Part shown: one piece after another, positions 1-7,088 of the stretch | Numbering within the stretch: the first letter of the stretch is position 1 | How the letters are laid out: each line of letters opens with the position of its first letter | Assembly (NCBI GenBank): GCA_964353115.1 | Contig: CAYGUI010000028.1 | Location: 1 to 16,979 of the forward strand | Direction of reading: 5' to 3' | Length of the DNA: 16,979 bases | Source of the DNA: CAYGUI01 sp964353115 | Lineage (GTDB): Bacteria; Pseudomonadota; Gammaproteobacteria; JAGOUU01 | Position numbers and translations under genes: made by a program | Notes under the pieces: generated by a model | What the model was told of the DNA's origin: nothing | Seen by the model: only the letters and a program-made list of their open reading frames with translations | Database searches by the model: none

Positions 1-939
1 AGTTAATGTTTTACCGCTAACTTGAGCGCGCCATAAGACACCTAAAATATTGTAACCTTGAATAAAATGATTAGGCTTTCCATCATCGGCTTGTAAAAAT
101 GGTAGCGATAAGGCGTAAGTTATTTCTGCCCCAATAATGACAATTACCCAGGAAATATAAATCCAAATTAAAAATATTGGGATTGTTGCTAATGCTCCGT
201 AAATAACCTGATATTTAAAAAAATTAGTCACATAATAAACAAATCCACTTTTTGCTATTTCAAATGTTAATGCCGCGATAAAAGCACCAACCATTGAGTT
301 ACGCGGTGAAACTGTTGCATTGGGAACTATTGTGTAGAGGAGTGTAAAAGCAATCCAATTTATAAAAAATGGAATTGCCGCGAGAAAAAAGGTGTAAGTT
401 TCTGAAAATTGTTTAGTTGTAGTTTGAAAAAGCTCAAGTGAGGTTATATATGTTGTTGATGCAAATCCAACAGACATTACTAGCGGTCCCAGCGTTAAGA
501 TCCCCCAATACATAACAATGGCATACAATAAATTTCTTGTTTTTGGAACATGCCAAATAATATTAAATGATTTTTCGATTCTAATAATAAGTAGCAACGA
601 TGTAACAACTAAAAAAATTGCACCAGTTGCAGTCAAGCCTTGAGTTTGCTTTGCAAAGTTATCTAAATATTGCTGAATTACTTCGCGAGACGTGGGGACC
701 ACTAATTTAAAAATATAGTCTTGCAAATCACCAGCTTTGCCAGCTATCGATGGGAAAGCGCTCAAAATAGTTACTATTACTGTAAATAACGGCACTAAAG
801 ATAGCAGGGTTGTATATGTCAAAGACGCCGCTATATTAGTAATTTGATCATTTTTTGTTAATTCTTTAGCTACAAATTTGCTAGTAGCCTTCCAGCGTCG
901 GTATGAGTACTGAAAATAAAGTAATATCTTTTCTATCAT
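1..939 (-). CDS. yihY: YihY/BrkB-family inner-membrane protein, C-terminus cut by window edge
   Basis: I translated the minus strand from the ATG at 939 to the window edge: 313 codons, no stop. The N-terminus is a basic stretch (residues 1-35) followed by several hydrophobic helices, with segments such as AASLTYTTLLSLVPLFTV near residue 38, LTATGAIFLVVTSLLLIIR near 101 and ATIPIFLIWIYISWVIVI near 252. The early A-L-[TS]-Y-T-T-L-x-[SA]-L-V-P pattern and the late IPIFLIWIYISW pattern are typical of the YihY family (Pfam Virul_fac_BrkB). This family was once called ribonuclease BN by mistake, and its molecular function is unsettled. The protein is already longer than the roughly 290-residue E. 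coli YihY, so it probably has a cytoplasmic C-terminal extension, as in the longer family members. It is divergent from ackA across 64 bp. An extended -10 box lies 6 nt before the start. Confidence 0.9.
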   Translation of the reverse strand, partial: MIEKILLYFQYSYRRWKATSKFVAKELTKNDQITNIAASLTYTTLLSLVPLFTVIVTILSAFPSIAGKAGDLQDYIFKLVVPTSREVIQQYLDNFAKQTQGLTATGAIFLVVTSLLLIIRIEKSFNIIWHVPKTRNLLYAIVMYWGILTLGPLVMSVGFASTTYITSLELFQTTTKQFSETYTFFLAAIPFFINWIAFTLLYTIVPNATVSPRNSMVGAFIAALTFEIAKSGFVYYVTNFFKYQVIYGALATIPIFLIWIYISWVIVIIGAEITYALSLPFLQADDGKPNHFIQGYNILGVLWRAQVSGKTLT

Positions 940-945
940 GATTTT

Positions 946-954
946 ATTATAGCA
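946..954 (-). promoter_or_regulatory. Extended -10 promoter of the yihY-like gene
   Basis: On the minus strand the sequence reads TGCTATAAT, a perfect TGnTATAAT extended -10. Its last T is followed by exactly 6 nt (AAAATC) and then the ATG at 939. Transcription from this box would start at, or within a base of, the start codon. No good -35 is visible, which is acceptable for an extended -10. Confidence 0.6.
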
Positions 955-988
955 GCAGACATTAATTTTAGCCTTTAATCAGTAAACT

Positions 989-997
989 TGCTATAAT
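989..997 (+). promoter_or_regulatory. Extended -10 promoter of ackA
   Basis: The sequence is TGCTATAAT, then 6 nt (CTAGCT), then the ackA ATG at 1004. The same nine bases occur at the same distance in front of the divergent yihY-like gene. No Shine-Dalgarno-like sequence lies between the box and the ATG, so the transcript is predicted to be leaderless. Confidence 0.6.
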
Positions 998-1003
998 CTA
1001 GCT

Positions 1004-2107
1004 ATGAGCAAGTTAATTTTAGTACTAAATTGTGGCAGTTCGTCAATAAAATATGCCGTAATTAACCCAGAAGAGCAAAAAAATATATATTCTGGCTTGA
1101 TTGAAAATATTACAGAGAATAGCTATAAAAAATCTTTATTAGAAATATTAGATATTTTAAAAAATAAAGAGTTATTAGATAAAATCATCGCCATTGGACA
1201 TAGAGTAGTTCATGGCGGTGAAGATTTTACTAGCTCAGTATTAATAAATAATAATGTCACAGCAGCGATTAAAAAAAATATTGCATTAGCTCCGCTGCAC
1301 AATCCAGTAAATTTACTGGGTATAGAAATTATCACCGAATTTTTACCAAAGTTACCACAAGTAGCAGTATTTGATACGGCATTTCATCAAACTATGCCAG
1401 CGACTAGTTACCTTTATGCATTGCCATATAAACTTTATGAAAAATATAAAATACGTCGTTATGGTTTTCATGGGACTAGTCATAAATATGTGAGCTGCGA
1501 GGCCGCTAAAATTTTAAATAAAAAATACGACAGCTTATCTCTTATAACTATACACTTAGGCAATGGCTGCAGTATGGCGGCAATTCAAAACGGTAAAGTA
1601 ATCGATACAAGCATGGGATTAACTCCACTTGAAGGTTTAGTTATGGGCACGCGCTCTGGTGATCTAGATCCGGCAATTTTATTTTATTTAGTTAATAACT
1701 GCGGTTTTAATCTTGATGAAGTAAATAATATTTTAAATAAAAAAAGTGGGTTGCTCGGCATATCAAACTTAAGTAATGACATGCGTGAATTACAGCAAGC
1801 CGAAGATACTAATCACCAAGCTAAATTAGCACGTGATATTTTTGCTTATCGCGTTGCTAAATATATTGGCTCTTACGCTGTGGCTCTTGGAAAAATAGAT
1901 GCCGTAATTTTCACTGGCGGAATTGGCGAAAATGATAAATTGATTCGCGAAAAAATAATAAGTAGATTAGCTATTTTAAATTTAGACAGTGACCAAATTT
2001 TAGTAATTAAAACTAATGAAGAGTTAGCAATAGCTCTTGATACTGTAAATTTACTGGATTCCCGCCTGCGCGGGAATGACGGAAAAGAAAGCGGGAATGA
2101 TGGGTAA
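1004..2107 (+). CDS. ackA: Acetate kinase with repeat-derived C-terminus
   Basis: Acetate kinase interconverts acetate + ATP and acetyl phosphate + ADP in the cytoplasm, acting with Pta just downstream. Family signatures are clear: LVLNCGSSSIKYAV at residues 6-19 (N9), GHRVVHGG with R67, VFDTAFH with D124 and H128, RRYGFHGTSH at 151-160, IHLGNGCS at 183-190, GTRSGDLDP with R217, FTGGIGEN at 303-310 and TNEEL around 337-341, which carries the conserved C-terminal glutamate. At 367 residues it is shorter than the usual 395-400. The region between GGIGEN and TNEEL lacks roughly 15-20 residues found in E. coli AckA. The last 16 residues (DSRLRGNDG... to the stop) are not AckA sequence; they are translated from a palindromic repeat. 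All catalytic residues precede this tail, so the enzyme is probably active. The start matches the family N-terminus. Confidence 0.95.
   Translation: MSKLILVLNCGSSSIKYAVINPEEQKNIYSGLIENITENSYKKSLLEILDILKNKELLDKIIAIGHRVVHGGEDFTSSVLINNNVTAAIKKNIALAPLHNPVNLLGIEIITEFLPKLPQVAVFDTAFHQTMPATSYLYALPYKLYEKYKIRRYGFHGTSHKYVSCEAAKILNKKYDSLSLITIHLGNGCSMAAIQNGKVIDTSMGLTPLEGLVMGTRSGDLDPAILFYLVNNCGFNLDEVNNILNKKSGLLGISNLSNDMRELQQAEDTNHQAKLARDIFAYRVAKYIGSYAVALGKIDAVIFTGGIGENDKLIREKIISRLAILNLDSDQILVIKTNEELAIALDTVNLLDSRLRGNDGKESGNDG
2056..2082 (+). repeat. Small palindromic repeat (REP-like) at the 3' end of ackA
   Basis: The inverted arms ATTCCCGC (2058-2065) and GCGGGAAT (2070-2077) flank a 4-nt loop, with GG before and GACGG after. 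A second copy in opposite orientation lies in amgK, differing in one loop base. It is read in frame as DSRLRGNDG at the end of AckA. Similar short palindromes, with peptides such as WIPAFAGMT or SREGGNP, are common in many proteobacterial genomes. Confidence 0.85.
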
Positions 2108-2114
2108 AATTAAA
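2070..2114 (+). repeat. 45-bp direct repeat, copy 1
   Basis: These 45 bases recur exactly at 2272-2316, an offset of 202. The unit holds the right arm of the palindrome, a linker and a second, imperfect GCGGGAATGATGGG, then the ackA stop codon (2105-2107) and the AT-rich bases after it. Downstream (2115-2173) the sequence still aligns without gaps to the start of pta at the same offset, with about 39 of 59 matches. Confidence 0.9.
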
Positions 2115-2173
2115 GGATTGAAGGAGAAAAATTATTGAATGAAACTAGACAAGGAGTGGGTCGAAATAAAGTA

Positions 2174-2183
2174 NNNNNNNNNN
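2174..2183. other. Assembly gap (10 N)
   Basis: A run of ten N lies between ackA and pta. A round 10-N run is typically a scaffolder placeholder for a very short or negative gap. The direct repeat and pta-like sequence on its left suggest two contig ends that overlap but were not merged. The AT-only stretch after it (2184-2270) has no coding potential. Confidence 0.9.
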
Positions 2184-2271
2184 TTTTTATTTTTTTATTA
2201 TATTTATATTTTTATTTATGTATATTTATTATTTTATGTTGTTAATGTAATTTTTATTGATTGAATAATTA

Positions 2272-2316
2272 GCGGGAATGACGGAAAAGAAAGCGGGAAT
2301 GATGGGTAAAATTAAA
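2272..2316 (+). repeat. 45-bp direct repeat, copy 2, immediately before pta
   Basis: Identical to 2070-2114. It ends 2 bp before the pta start codon, so the pta translation-initiation region is built of repeat sequence. Copy 2 lacks the left palindrome arm; the bases before it are AT-rich. Confidence 0.9.
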
Positions 2317-2318
2317 AT

Positions 2319-4364
2319 ATGCCAAAAGTAATATTATTAGCACCAACTAGCCCCGGAGTGGGTCTAAATACAGTAGCGCAGGGTTTAGTGCGTGCTATGG
2401 AGCGAGAAGGAATTAACACTAAATTTTTTAAGCCAATTGATTATATTTCAATTAAAGAAGCTGAAAAATATATCGCACGTAATAAACGTGATGAGTTATT
2501 GGAAAAAATTGTCGAAATTTATAGCAAAATATCAGAAGATGCGAGCGTAATAATTGTTCAAGGACTTGCGGCATTATCCGATCATCCGCATATAGAAGAT
2601 CTTAATGCTGATATTGCCAAAGCTTTATCAGCAAAAATTATTATTGTAACTATCCCGGCTAATAGAAGCCCAGAAGAAATAAAAGAGCAAATAGATCTTA
2701 CGGTTGATAATTTTGGTGGCGTAAAAAAATCTAATTTTATTGGTTATATTATTAATAAAATTGGGGCGCCAACTGACGAATATGGCAATGTTAGATTAGA
2801 TTTGTCGTATTTATATCAAGAAATATCGCCAGAAAAATTAGCAAATACCAAAAAAGAATTTAATTTTTATAATGGCGCTAGTAAATTATTGGGACTTATT
2901 CCATGGCAAATGCATTTATCAGCGCCACGAGTAATAGATATTGCCAAGTTTATAAATGCTCATATAATTGCCAAAGGCGAAGAAATGCGCCGCGTTGAAA
3001 AAATAACTATTTTAGCGCGTGGCGTTAGTAATGTTATAAGTAGCCTAAAAGCTAATACTCTAATCATTACGCCAAAAGATCGTGACGATATCATAACTGC
3101 AGTGGCACTGGCGGAATTATCAGGTATTAAAATGTCTGGGCTGCTACTGACTGGTGATTATGAATTATCAGCTAAAACTTTAAAATTATGCGAGCAAGCA
3201 ATTGAGAATGGTTTACCTATTTTGGCGATAGATAGCGACACTTTTAGAACAGCACTAAAACTTTATAACTTAAATATTGAAGTGCCAAGTGATGATTTTG
3301 AACGCGTGGAAGCTTCAGTAAATTTTGTTGCAGATCATATAGACTCTAGTTTTGTAAAACAACTATCAGAGTTGCAAGAAGAAAAGCATTTATCACCAGC
3401 TGCATTTCGTTATAGCTTAATTTCTAAAGCGCAAATAGCGAATAAATTAATAGTTTTACCAGAAGGTGAAGAAATCAGAACTATTGAGGCTGCGAGTATT
3501 TGTGTTGAGCGGGGAATAGCGCGTTGCTTATTATTAGGCGATGAGAAAAGAATATTAGAAACCGCGGAAAAAAATAATTTTAAAATTAACGATAATTTTA
3601 TTATTACTAATCCTATCGACATTCGTGAAAAATATGTAAAACCGTTAGTTGAGCTGCGCAAATACAAAGGCTTAACCGATGATATGGCGCGCGCATATTT
3701 AGAAGATAATGTCGTGCTTGGAACCATGATGTTGCAACTAGGTGAAGTTGATGGCTTGGTTTCTGGAGCAGAGCACACTACTGCCAATACCATTCGTCCG
3801 GCATTACAGTTAATTAAAACAGCGCCTGATGCTAATTTGGTATCTTCAGTATTTTTTATGTGCTTGCCAGATAATGTCTTAATTTATGGCGATTGTGCAA
3901 TTAATCCTGATCCAACAGCGGAAGAGCTTGCTGATATAGCGTTACAAAGTGCGCGCTCAGCAGAAAAGTTTGGCATAACACCAAAAGTTGCGATGCTAAG
4001 TTACAGCACTGGAACATCAGGCAGTGGTGTTGATGTTGATAAAGTTCGTGAAGCAACCCGTATAGTTAAAGAAAAAGCTCCTGATTTATTAGTAGATGGC
4101 CCTTTGCAATACGATGCTGCCTTTTCCGAGTCAGTAGCGCGCTCTAAAGCGCCAAATAGCCCAGTTGCGGGAAAAGCCACTGTATTTATCTTTCCAGATC
4201 TAAATACCGGAAATACAACCTATAAAGCCGTTCAACGTAGCGCTAATGTGCTATCTATTGGTCCCATGCTGCAAGGTCTTAACAAGCCAGTTAATGATTT
4301 ATCGCGTGGTGCATCGGTAGATGATATTGTGTTTACTATCGCGATTACGGCGATTCAGGGATAA
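2319..4364 (+). CDS. pta: Phosphate acetyltransferase (long, regulatory form)
   Basis: Pta interconverts acetyl-CoA + phosphate and acetyl phosphate + CoA, pairing with AckA. The 681 residues are close to the 714 of E. coli Pta and show the three-part long architecture. First is an N-terminal P-loop-like/BioD-like domain (APTSPGVGLNTVAQGLVRAME, roughly residues 1-200, with a degenerate loop as is usual in Pta). Then comes a DRTGG-type regulatory segment (about 215-330). The catalytic PTA_PTB domain runs from about 365 to the end, with GEEIRTIEAA, LVSGAEHTTANTIRPALQ, YGDCAINPDPTAEELADIA, SYSTGTSGSG and a C-terminal PVNDLSRGASVDDI. The start agrees with the family N-terminus. The separation from ackA (211 bp including N) is probably inflated by the assembly join; without it the genes would lie about 11 bp apart, a normal ackA-pta operon. 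Confidence 0.95.
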   Translation: MPKVILLAPTSPGVGLNTVAQGLVRAMEREGINTKFFKPIDYISIKEAEKYIARNKRDELLEKIVEIYSKISEDASVIIVQGLAALSDHPHIEDLNADIAKALSAKIIIVTIPANRSPEEIKEQIDLTVDNFGGVKKSNFIGYIINKIGAPTDEYGNVRLDLSYLYQEISPEKLANTKKEFNFYNGASKLLGLIPWQMHLSAPRVIDIAKFINAHIIAKGEEMRRVEKITILARGVSNVISSLKANTLIITPKDRDDIITAVALAELSGIKMSGLLLTGDYELSAKTLKLCEQAIENGLPILAIDSDTFRTALKLYNLNIEVPSDDFERVEASVNFVADHIDSSFVKQLSELQEEKHLSPAAFRYSLISKAQIANKLIVLPEGEEIRTIEAASICVERGIARCLLLGDEKRILETAEKNNFKINDNFIITNPIDIREKYVKPLVELRKYKGLTDDMARAYLEDNVVLGTMMLQLGEVDGLVSGAEHTTANTIRPALQLIKTAPDANLVSSVFFMCLPDNVLIYGDCAINPDPTAEELADIALQSARSAEKFGITPKVAMLSYSTGTSGSGVDVDKVREATRIVKEKAPDLLVDGPLQYDAAFSESVARSKAPNSPVAGKATVFIFPDLNTGNTTYKAVQRSANVLSIGPMLQGLNKPVNDLSRGASVDDIVFTIAITAIQG

Positions 4365-4384
4365 TTGAAGTGAAGTAACTAATT

Positions 4385-4390
4385 TAAAAT
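4385..4390 (+). promoter_or_regulatory. Possible -10 box before the first Sel1 gene
   Basis: TAAAAT is followed by 6 nt and then the ATG at 4397, the same geometry as the ackA and yihY-like boxes. It is one mismatch from TATAAT in a very AT-rich stretch. It may be chance, and the gene could also be read through from pta 32 bp upstream. Confidence 0.3.
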
Positions 4391-4396
4391 AGTAAA

Positions 4397-4795
4397 ATGC
4401 AAACCCCGACATGTATAAAATTGGATGCAGCACTTGCTGGTGACGCAAGAGCTCAATATAAACATGGAAAATTTTTGTATACACAAAAAAGTGGTATTAA
4501 TAATATCGAGTTGGCTATAGATTGGTTAACTAGGGCAGCAAAGCAAAATTATGGAAAAGCGTTATATTTGTTATCAGTTATTTTTACAGTAGACTTAAAT
4601 AATGAAAAAAAGGCATGTAGTTATCTTGTACAAGCTATGGAGCAGAAAAACCCTGACTCTTTAGCGGTGTATAAAAGAATCTTAGATTTAGCAAAACAAG
4701 GTGATCCTGTTGCGGCAGATGCTTTTGATTCAATTTCATATTATTATAATATGCATATTAGATCTAATCTTAGATCTCGTGTAATAAATAGGTGA
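4397..4795 (+). CDS. Small Sel1-repeat protein (first of four)
   Basis: A 132-residue protein with Sel1-type helical repeats. The clearest unit runs from about residue 9 to 45 (LDAALAGDARAQYKHGKFLY ... ELAIDWLTRAAKQ). A second follows (NYGKALYLLSVIF ... KKACSYLVQAMEQ), with a weaker third near 87-112 (YKRILDLAKQGDPVAADAF). Sel1 repeats form alpha-solenoids that mediate protein-protein contacts; no enzymatic domain is present. It has no signal peptide or membrane segment. The C-terminus is basic (IRSNLRSRVINR) and lacks the tail shared by the next three genes, so it may be a truncated or older paralogue. It ends 4 bp before the next gene's ATG, implying translational coupling. The function is unknown; a scaffold or secreted effector is plausible by analogy with Legionella Sel1 proteins such as LpnE. 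Confidence 0.8.
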   Translation: MQTPTCIKLDAALAGDARAQYKHGKFLYTQKSGINNIELAIDWLTRAAKQNYGKALYLLSVIFTVDLNNEKKACSYLVQAMEQKNPDSLAVYKRILDLAKQGDPVAADAFDSISYYYNMHIRSNLRSRVINR

Positions 4796-4799
4796 AAAG

Positions 4800-5483
4800 A
4801 TGCAAAGTGAATTTAAAGAAAAAGTACAAAATTTATCTGTTAAGCAGCAGTTTACTTTAGGAGTTAACTTATTATTTGGTAAAAATGGCTATAAAGAAGA
4901 TTTCTTTAAGGCTAAGTATTGTTTTGAAGAGGCATCAAAGCAGGAGGATCCAGGTGCACTTTTAAATTTAGGATTGATGTTTCTTAAAGGCTATGGTGGT
5001 AATGAAGATGTATCTGAAGCTATTAAATGTTTTGAAAGGTCATCAGCAGGAGGTGAGTCTGCAGCGTCATATAATTTAGGGATGATTTTTTTCCATGGTA
5101 TGGGCTGTAAAAAAGATCTAAATAAAGCCGAATATTTTTTTGAATTGTCATCAGAGCGTGGTTATGCTCCAGCAGATCATTTTTTAGGAGTGATATTGTA
5201 TAATGGGGAATATTGCGATCAAGATTTTGTTGCAGCAAGAGAGCATTTGAGGCGTGCAGCAATTGGTGGTATTTCAGATGCACAGAGATTGTATGGGGTT
5301 CTGCTTGCAAATGCAGCAGGTGGTGAGCGTGACATGAATGGAGCTTTTTGTTGGCTAGATTGTGCCAATGGAAAGATAGATCTTCCACAAGCATTAACAA
5401 GAATATTTATGTTTGATATAAAGCGTCGCAGCGAAAACATTTCACCGATGATCACTTGGCGGTCACCTAGCCCTGGCAATTAA
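4800..5483 (+). CDS. Sel1-repeat protein with conserved C-terminal tail (second of four)
   Basis: 227 residues. About five Sel1 units cover residues 14-190, each near the consensus A-x-x-x-LG-x-x-x-x-x-G-x-G-x-x-x-D-x-x-x-A-x-x-x-[FL], for example ALLNLGLMFLKGYGGNEDV and ASYNLGMIFFHGMGCKKDL. The last 33 residues (195-227) are not Sel1. They match the ends of the two following proteins, with a core of IFM-x-DIKRRS, then S-P-M-I and a final RSPSPGN. This tail may be a sorting or secretion signal, which is inference. AGGTG at 4790-4794, across the stop of the previous gene, gives a plausible ribosome site for the ATG at 4800. No signal peptide is visible. Confidence 0.85.
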   Translation: MQSEFKEKVQNLSVKQQFTLGVNLLFGKNGYKEDFFKAKYCFEEASKQEDPGALLNLGLMFLKGYGGNEDVSEAIKCFERSSAGGESAASYNLGMIFFHGMGCKKDLNKAEYFFELSSERGYAPADHFLGVILYNGEYCDQDFVAAREHLRRAAIGGISDAQRLYGVLLANAAGGERDMNGAFCWLDCANGKIDLPQALTRIFMFDIKRRSENISPMITWRSPSPGN

Positions 5484-5535
5484 TGTTAGGTAATTTTTAA
5501 TATTCAAAATATATATATAAAATATGCACGGTAAA
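5484..5535 (+). repeat. Duplicated upstream module, copy 1
   Basis: The stretch from the stop of the second Sel1 gene through TTTTTAATATTCAAAA, the AT-rich run and CACGGTAAATTT recurs in front of the fourth Sel1 gene at about 6964-7015, with small differences. It holds a TATATA-like box 6 nt before the ATG at 5524, and no Shine-Dalgarno. Confidence 0.75.
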
Positions 5536-6963
5536 TTTGAAAGTGAAGAACTTATGGTTAAGGAATCTCCTGCAGCAGCAGCAGCAGCAGCTTCGGATGC
5601 AGAGAGTGATGATTCAAAAGATGCAGAGGATAAAAACCTAATGGGAATGTGTTTTTATGAAAAAATAGAATTGAAAAATGGTTTATCTGAAGCTCGACGT
5701 TATTTTAAACTTTCAGCCGATCAAAAAAATGTTCATGCTCAATTTAATTTAGGACTTATGAACTATCTAGGTGATGGTGGTGAACAAAATTCATCTGCAG
5801 CAAGATATTATTTTAAGCTCGCAGCAAATAAAGGACTTGATAGAGCTCAGTATTATTTGGGAACTATGCTTTTATCTAAAAATGGTGGTAAAAAAGATTT
5901 AATTGGCGCTAGACATTATTTGAAAATGTCTGCGGATCAAGGTTTTGCTTTGGCGCAGTATGAAATGGTTCTTATTTTTTTACGTGGTATTGGTATAGAG
6001 CAAAATTTAGTTGAAGCCAGAGAATATTTTAAACTGGCCGCAGATCAAGAGGATGTTCAAGCAAGTGAAGAAGGTTTTGAGCTAAGTTTATCTGAATATA
6101 AATGTCAATTAATAATTGATGCGGATGAAGGAGATGATTGTGCACAATATTTAGCTGGTGTTATGTTTTATAAAGGTAAGTATGGTGTAGCTAAAAGTTT
6201 AGTTACAGCCAGAGATTATTTTGAAAAATCTGCGAGTAAAGGAAATTTTCGTGCACAGTTATATTTAGGGTTGATGTTATATAAAGGAGAAGGAGGTCAG
6301 AAAAATTTACCCAGGGCTAAAGAGTATTTTGAAATTTTAGATAAAGAATTTAGTGATAATAGAGCTCAATATTATTTAGGTTTTATGTTTGCATCGGGAG
6401 AAGGGGTTGATGAAGATGATTATATAGCTAGATATTATTTTAGTTTGTCTGCAAAAGATGGAAATGTTAGAGCACAGTATATTTTAGCTCTTATGCTTTT
6501 AGAGGGGCAAGGGGGTGAGAAAGATGTGTGTAAAGCTATATATTATCTTTCACGTTCTGCAAGTCAAGGAGATGTTGATGCTCAATATTATCTGGGAGTA
6601 ATATTGCTGGAAGGTGAAGTAATTGAAAAAGATGTAAGTATAGCTAGAGATTATTTTACTTTAGCTGCAGATCAGCAAGATAAAAAAGCATTATTTATTT
6701 TGGGGTGTATGCTTCGTGATGGCGAAGGTGGGGAAAAAGATTTAGAGGGTGCTATAAATTGTTTTAAGCTTGCTTCAGATAAGGGGTGCTTAAAATCTCA
6801 AACTTCTTTACGCGAACTTGAAAATTTTATAAGTGCAAGTTTTGATGATAAAAATAAGCAACCTCCTAAAATATTAGCTCAAATATTTATGTCTGATATA
6901 AAGCGTTGCAGCAAAAATATTCCTCCTATGATCATGTGGCGGCCGCCTAGCGCTGGAAATTAA
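5524..6963 (+). CDS. Large Sel1-repeat protein with poly-Ala N-terminus and conserved tail (third of four)
   Basis: 479 residues. A charged N-terminal leader contains seven alanines, six of them from a (GCA)6 tract at 5572-5589, and an acidic DAESDDSKDAEDK stretch. About ten to eleven Sel1 repeats then run to about residue 435, for example AQFNLGLMNYLGDGGEQNS, AQYYLGTMLLSKNGGKKDL and AQYYLGVILLEGEVIEKDV. The tail 447-479 (IFMSDIKRCSKNI ... WRPPSAGN) aligns with the tails of the second and fourth genes. Residues near 185-200 (EGFELSLSEYKCQLIIDADE) interrupt the repeat spacing and may be a linker between two solenoid halves. There are no membrane segments or signal peptide. This is the longest paralogue, and unequal recombination among the repeats probably sets its length. 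Its role is unknown. Confidence 0.85.
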   Translation: MHGKFESEELMVKESPAAAAAAASDAESDDSKDAEDKNLMGMCFYEKIELKNGLSEARRYFKLSADQKNVHAQFNLGLMNYLGDGGEQNSSAARYYFKLAANKGLDRAQYYLGTMLLSKNGGKKDLIGARHYLKMSADQGFALAQYEMVLIFLRGIGIEQNLVEAREYFKLAADQEDVQASEEGFELSLSEYKCQLIIDADEGDDCAQYLAGVMFYKGKYGVAKSLVTARDYFEKSASKGNFRAQLYLGLMLYKGEGGQKNLPRAKEYFEILDKEFSDNRAQYYLGFMFASGEGVDEDDYIARYYFSLSAKDGNVRAQYILALMLLEGQGGEKDVCKAIYYLSRSASQGDVDAQYYLGVILLEGEVIEKDVSIARDYFTLAADQQDKKALFILGCMLRDGEGGEKDLEGAINCFKLASDKGCLKSQTSLRELENFISASFDDKNKQPPKILAQIFMSDIKRCSKNIPPMIMWRPPSAGN

Positions 6964-7015
6964 TTTTAGTTTTTAATATTCAAAAAATATATAGGTAAAA
7001 TATTCACGGTAAATT
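6964..7015 (+). repeat. Duplicated upstream module, copy 2, with ATG changed to ATT
   Basis: Matches 5484-5535 closely, including TTTTTAATATTCAAAA and CACGGTAAATTT. The codon that starts the third gene (ATG at 5524) is ATT at 7002 here. Copy 2 has gained AGG at 6993-6995, six bases before that ATT. Confidence 0.75.
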
Positions 7016-7088
7016 TATAAGTCAAATAGTTACTGCTGCCCCAGCAGCAGCTTCGGGTGCAGAGAGTGATGATTCAAAATATCAAAAT

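Noticed and set aside
2184..2270. Terminator or regulatory RNA between ackA and pta
   Set aside because: The stretch is almost pure A/T with no stable stem, adjoins an N-gap, and may be a contig-end artefact.
3410..3793. Minus-strand open frame of 127 codons inside pta
   Set aside because: It lies wholly within a strongly conserved catalytic domain on the other strand and has no recognisable motif. It is a shadow frame.
5023..5479. Two minus-strand open frames opposite the second Sel1 gene
   Set aside because: Antisense of Sel1 repeats; low-complexity His/Leu composition and no ribosome site.
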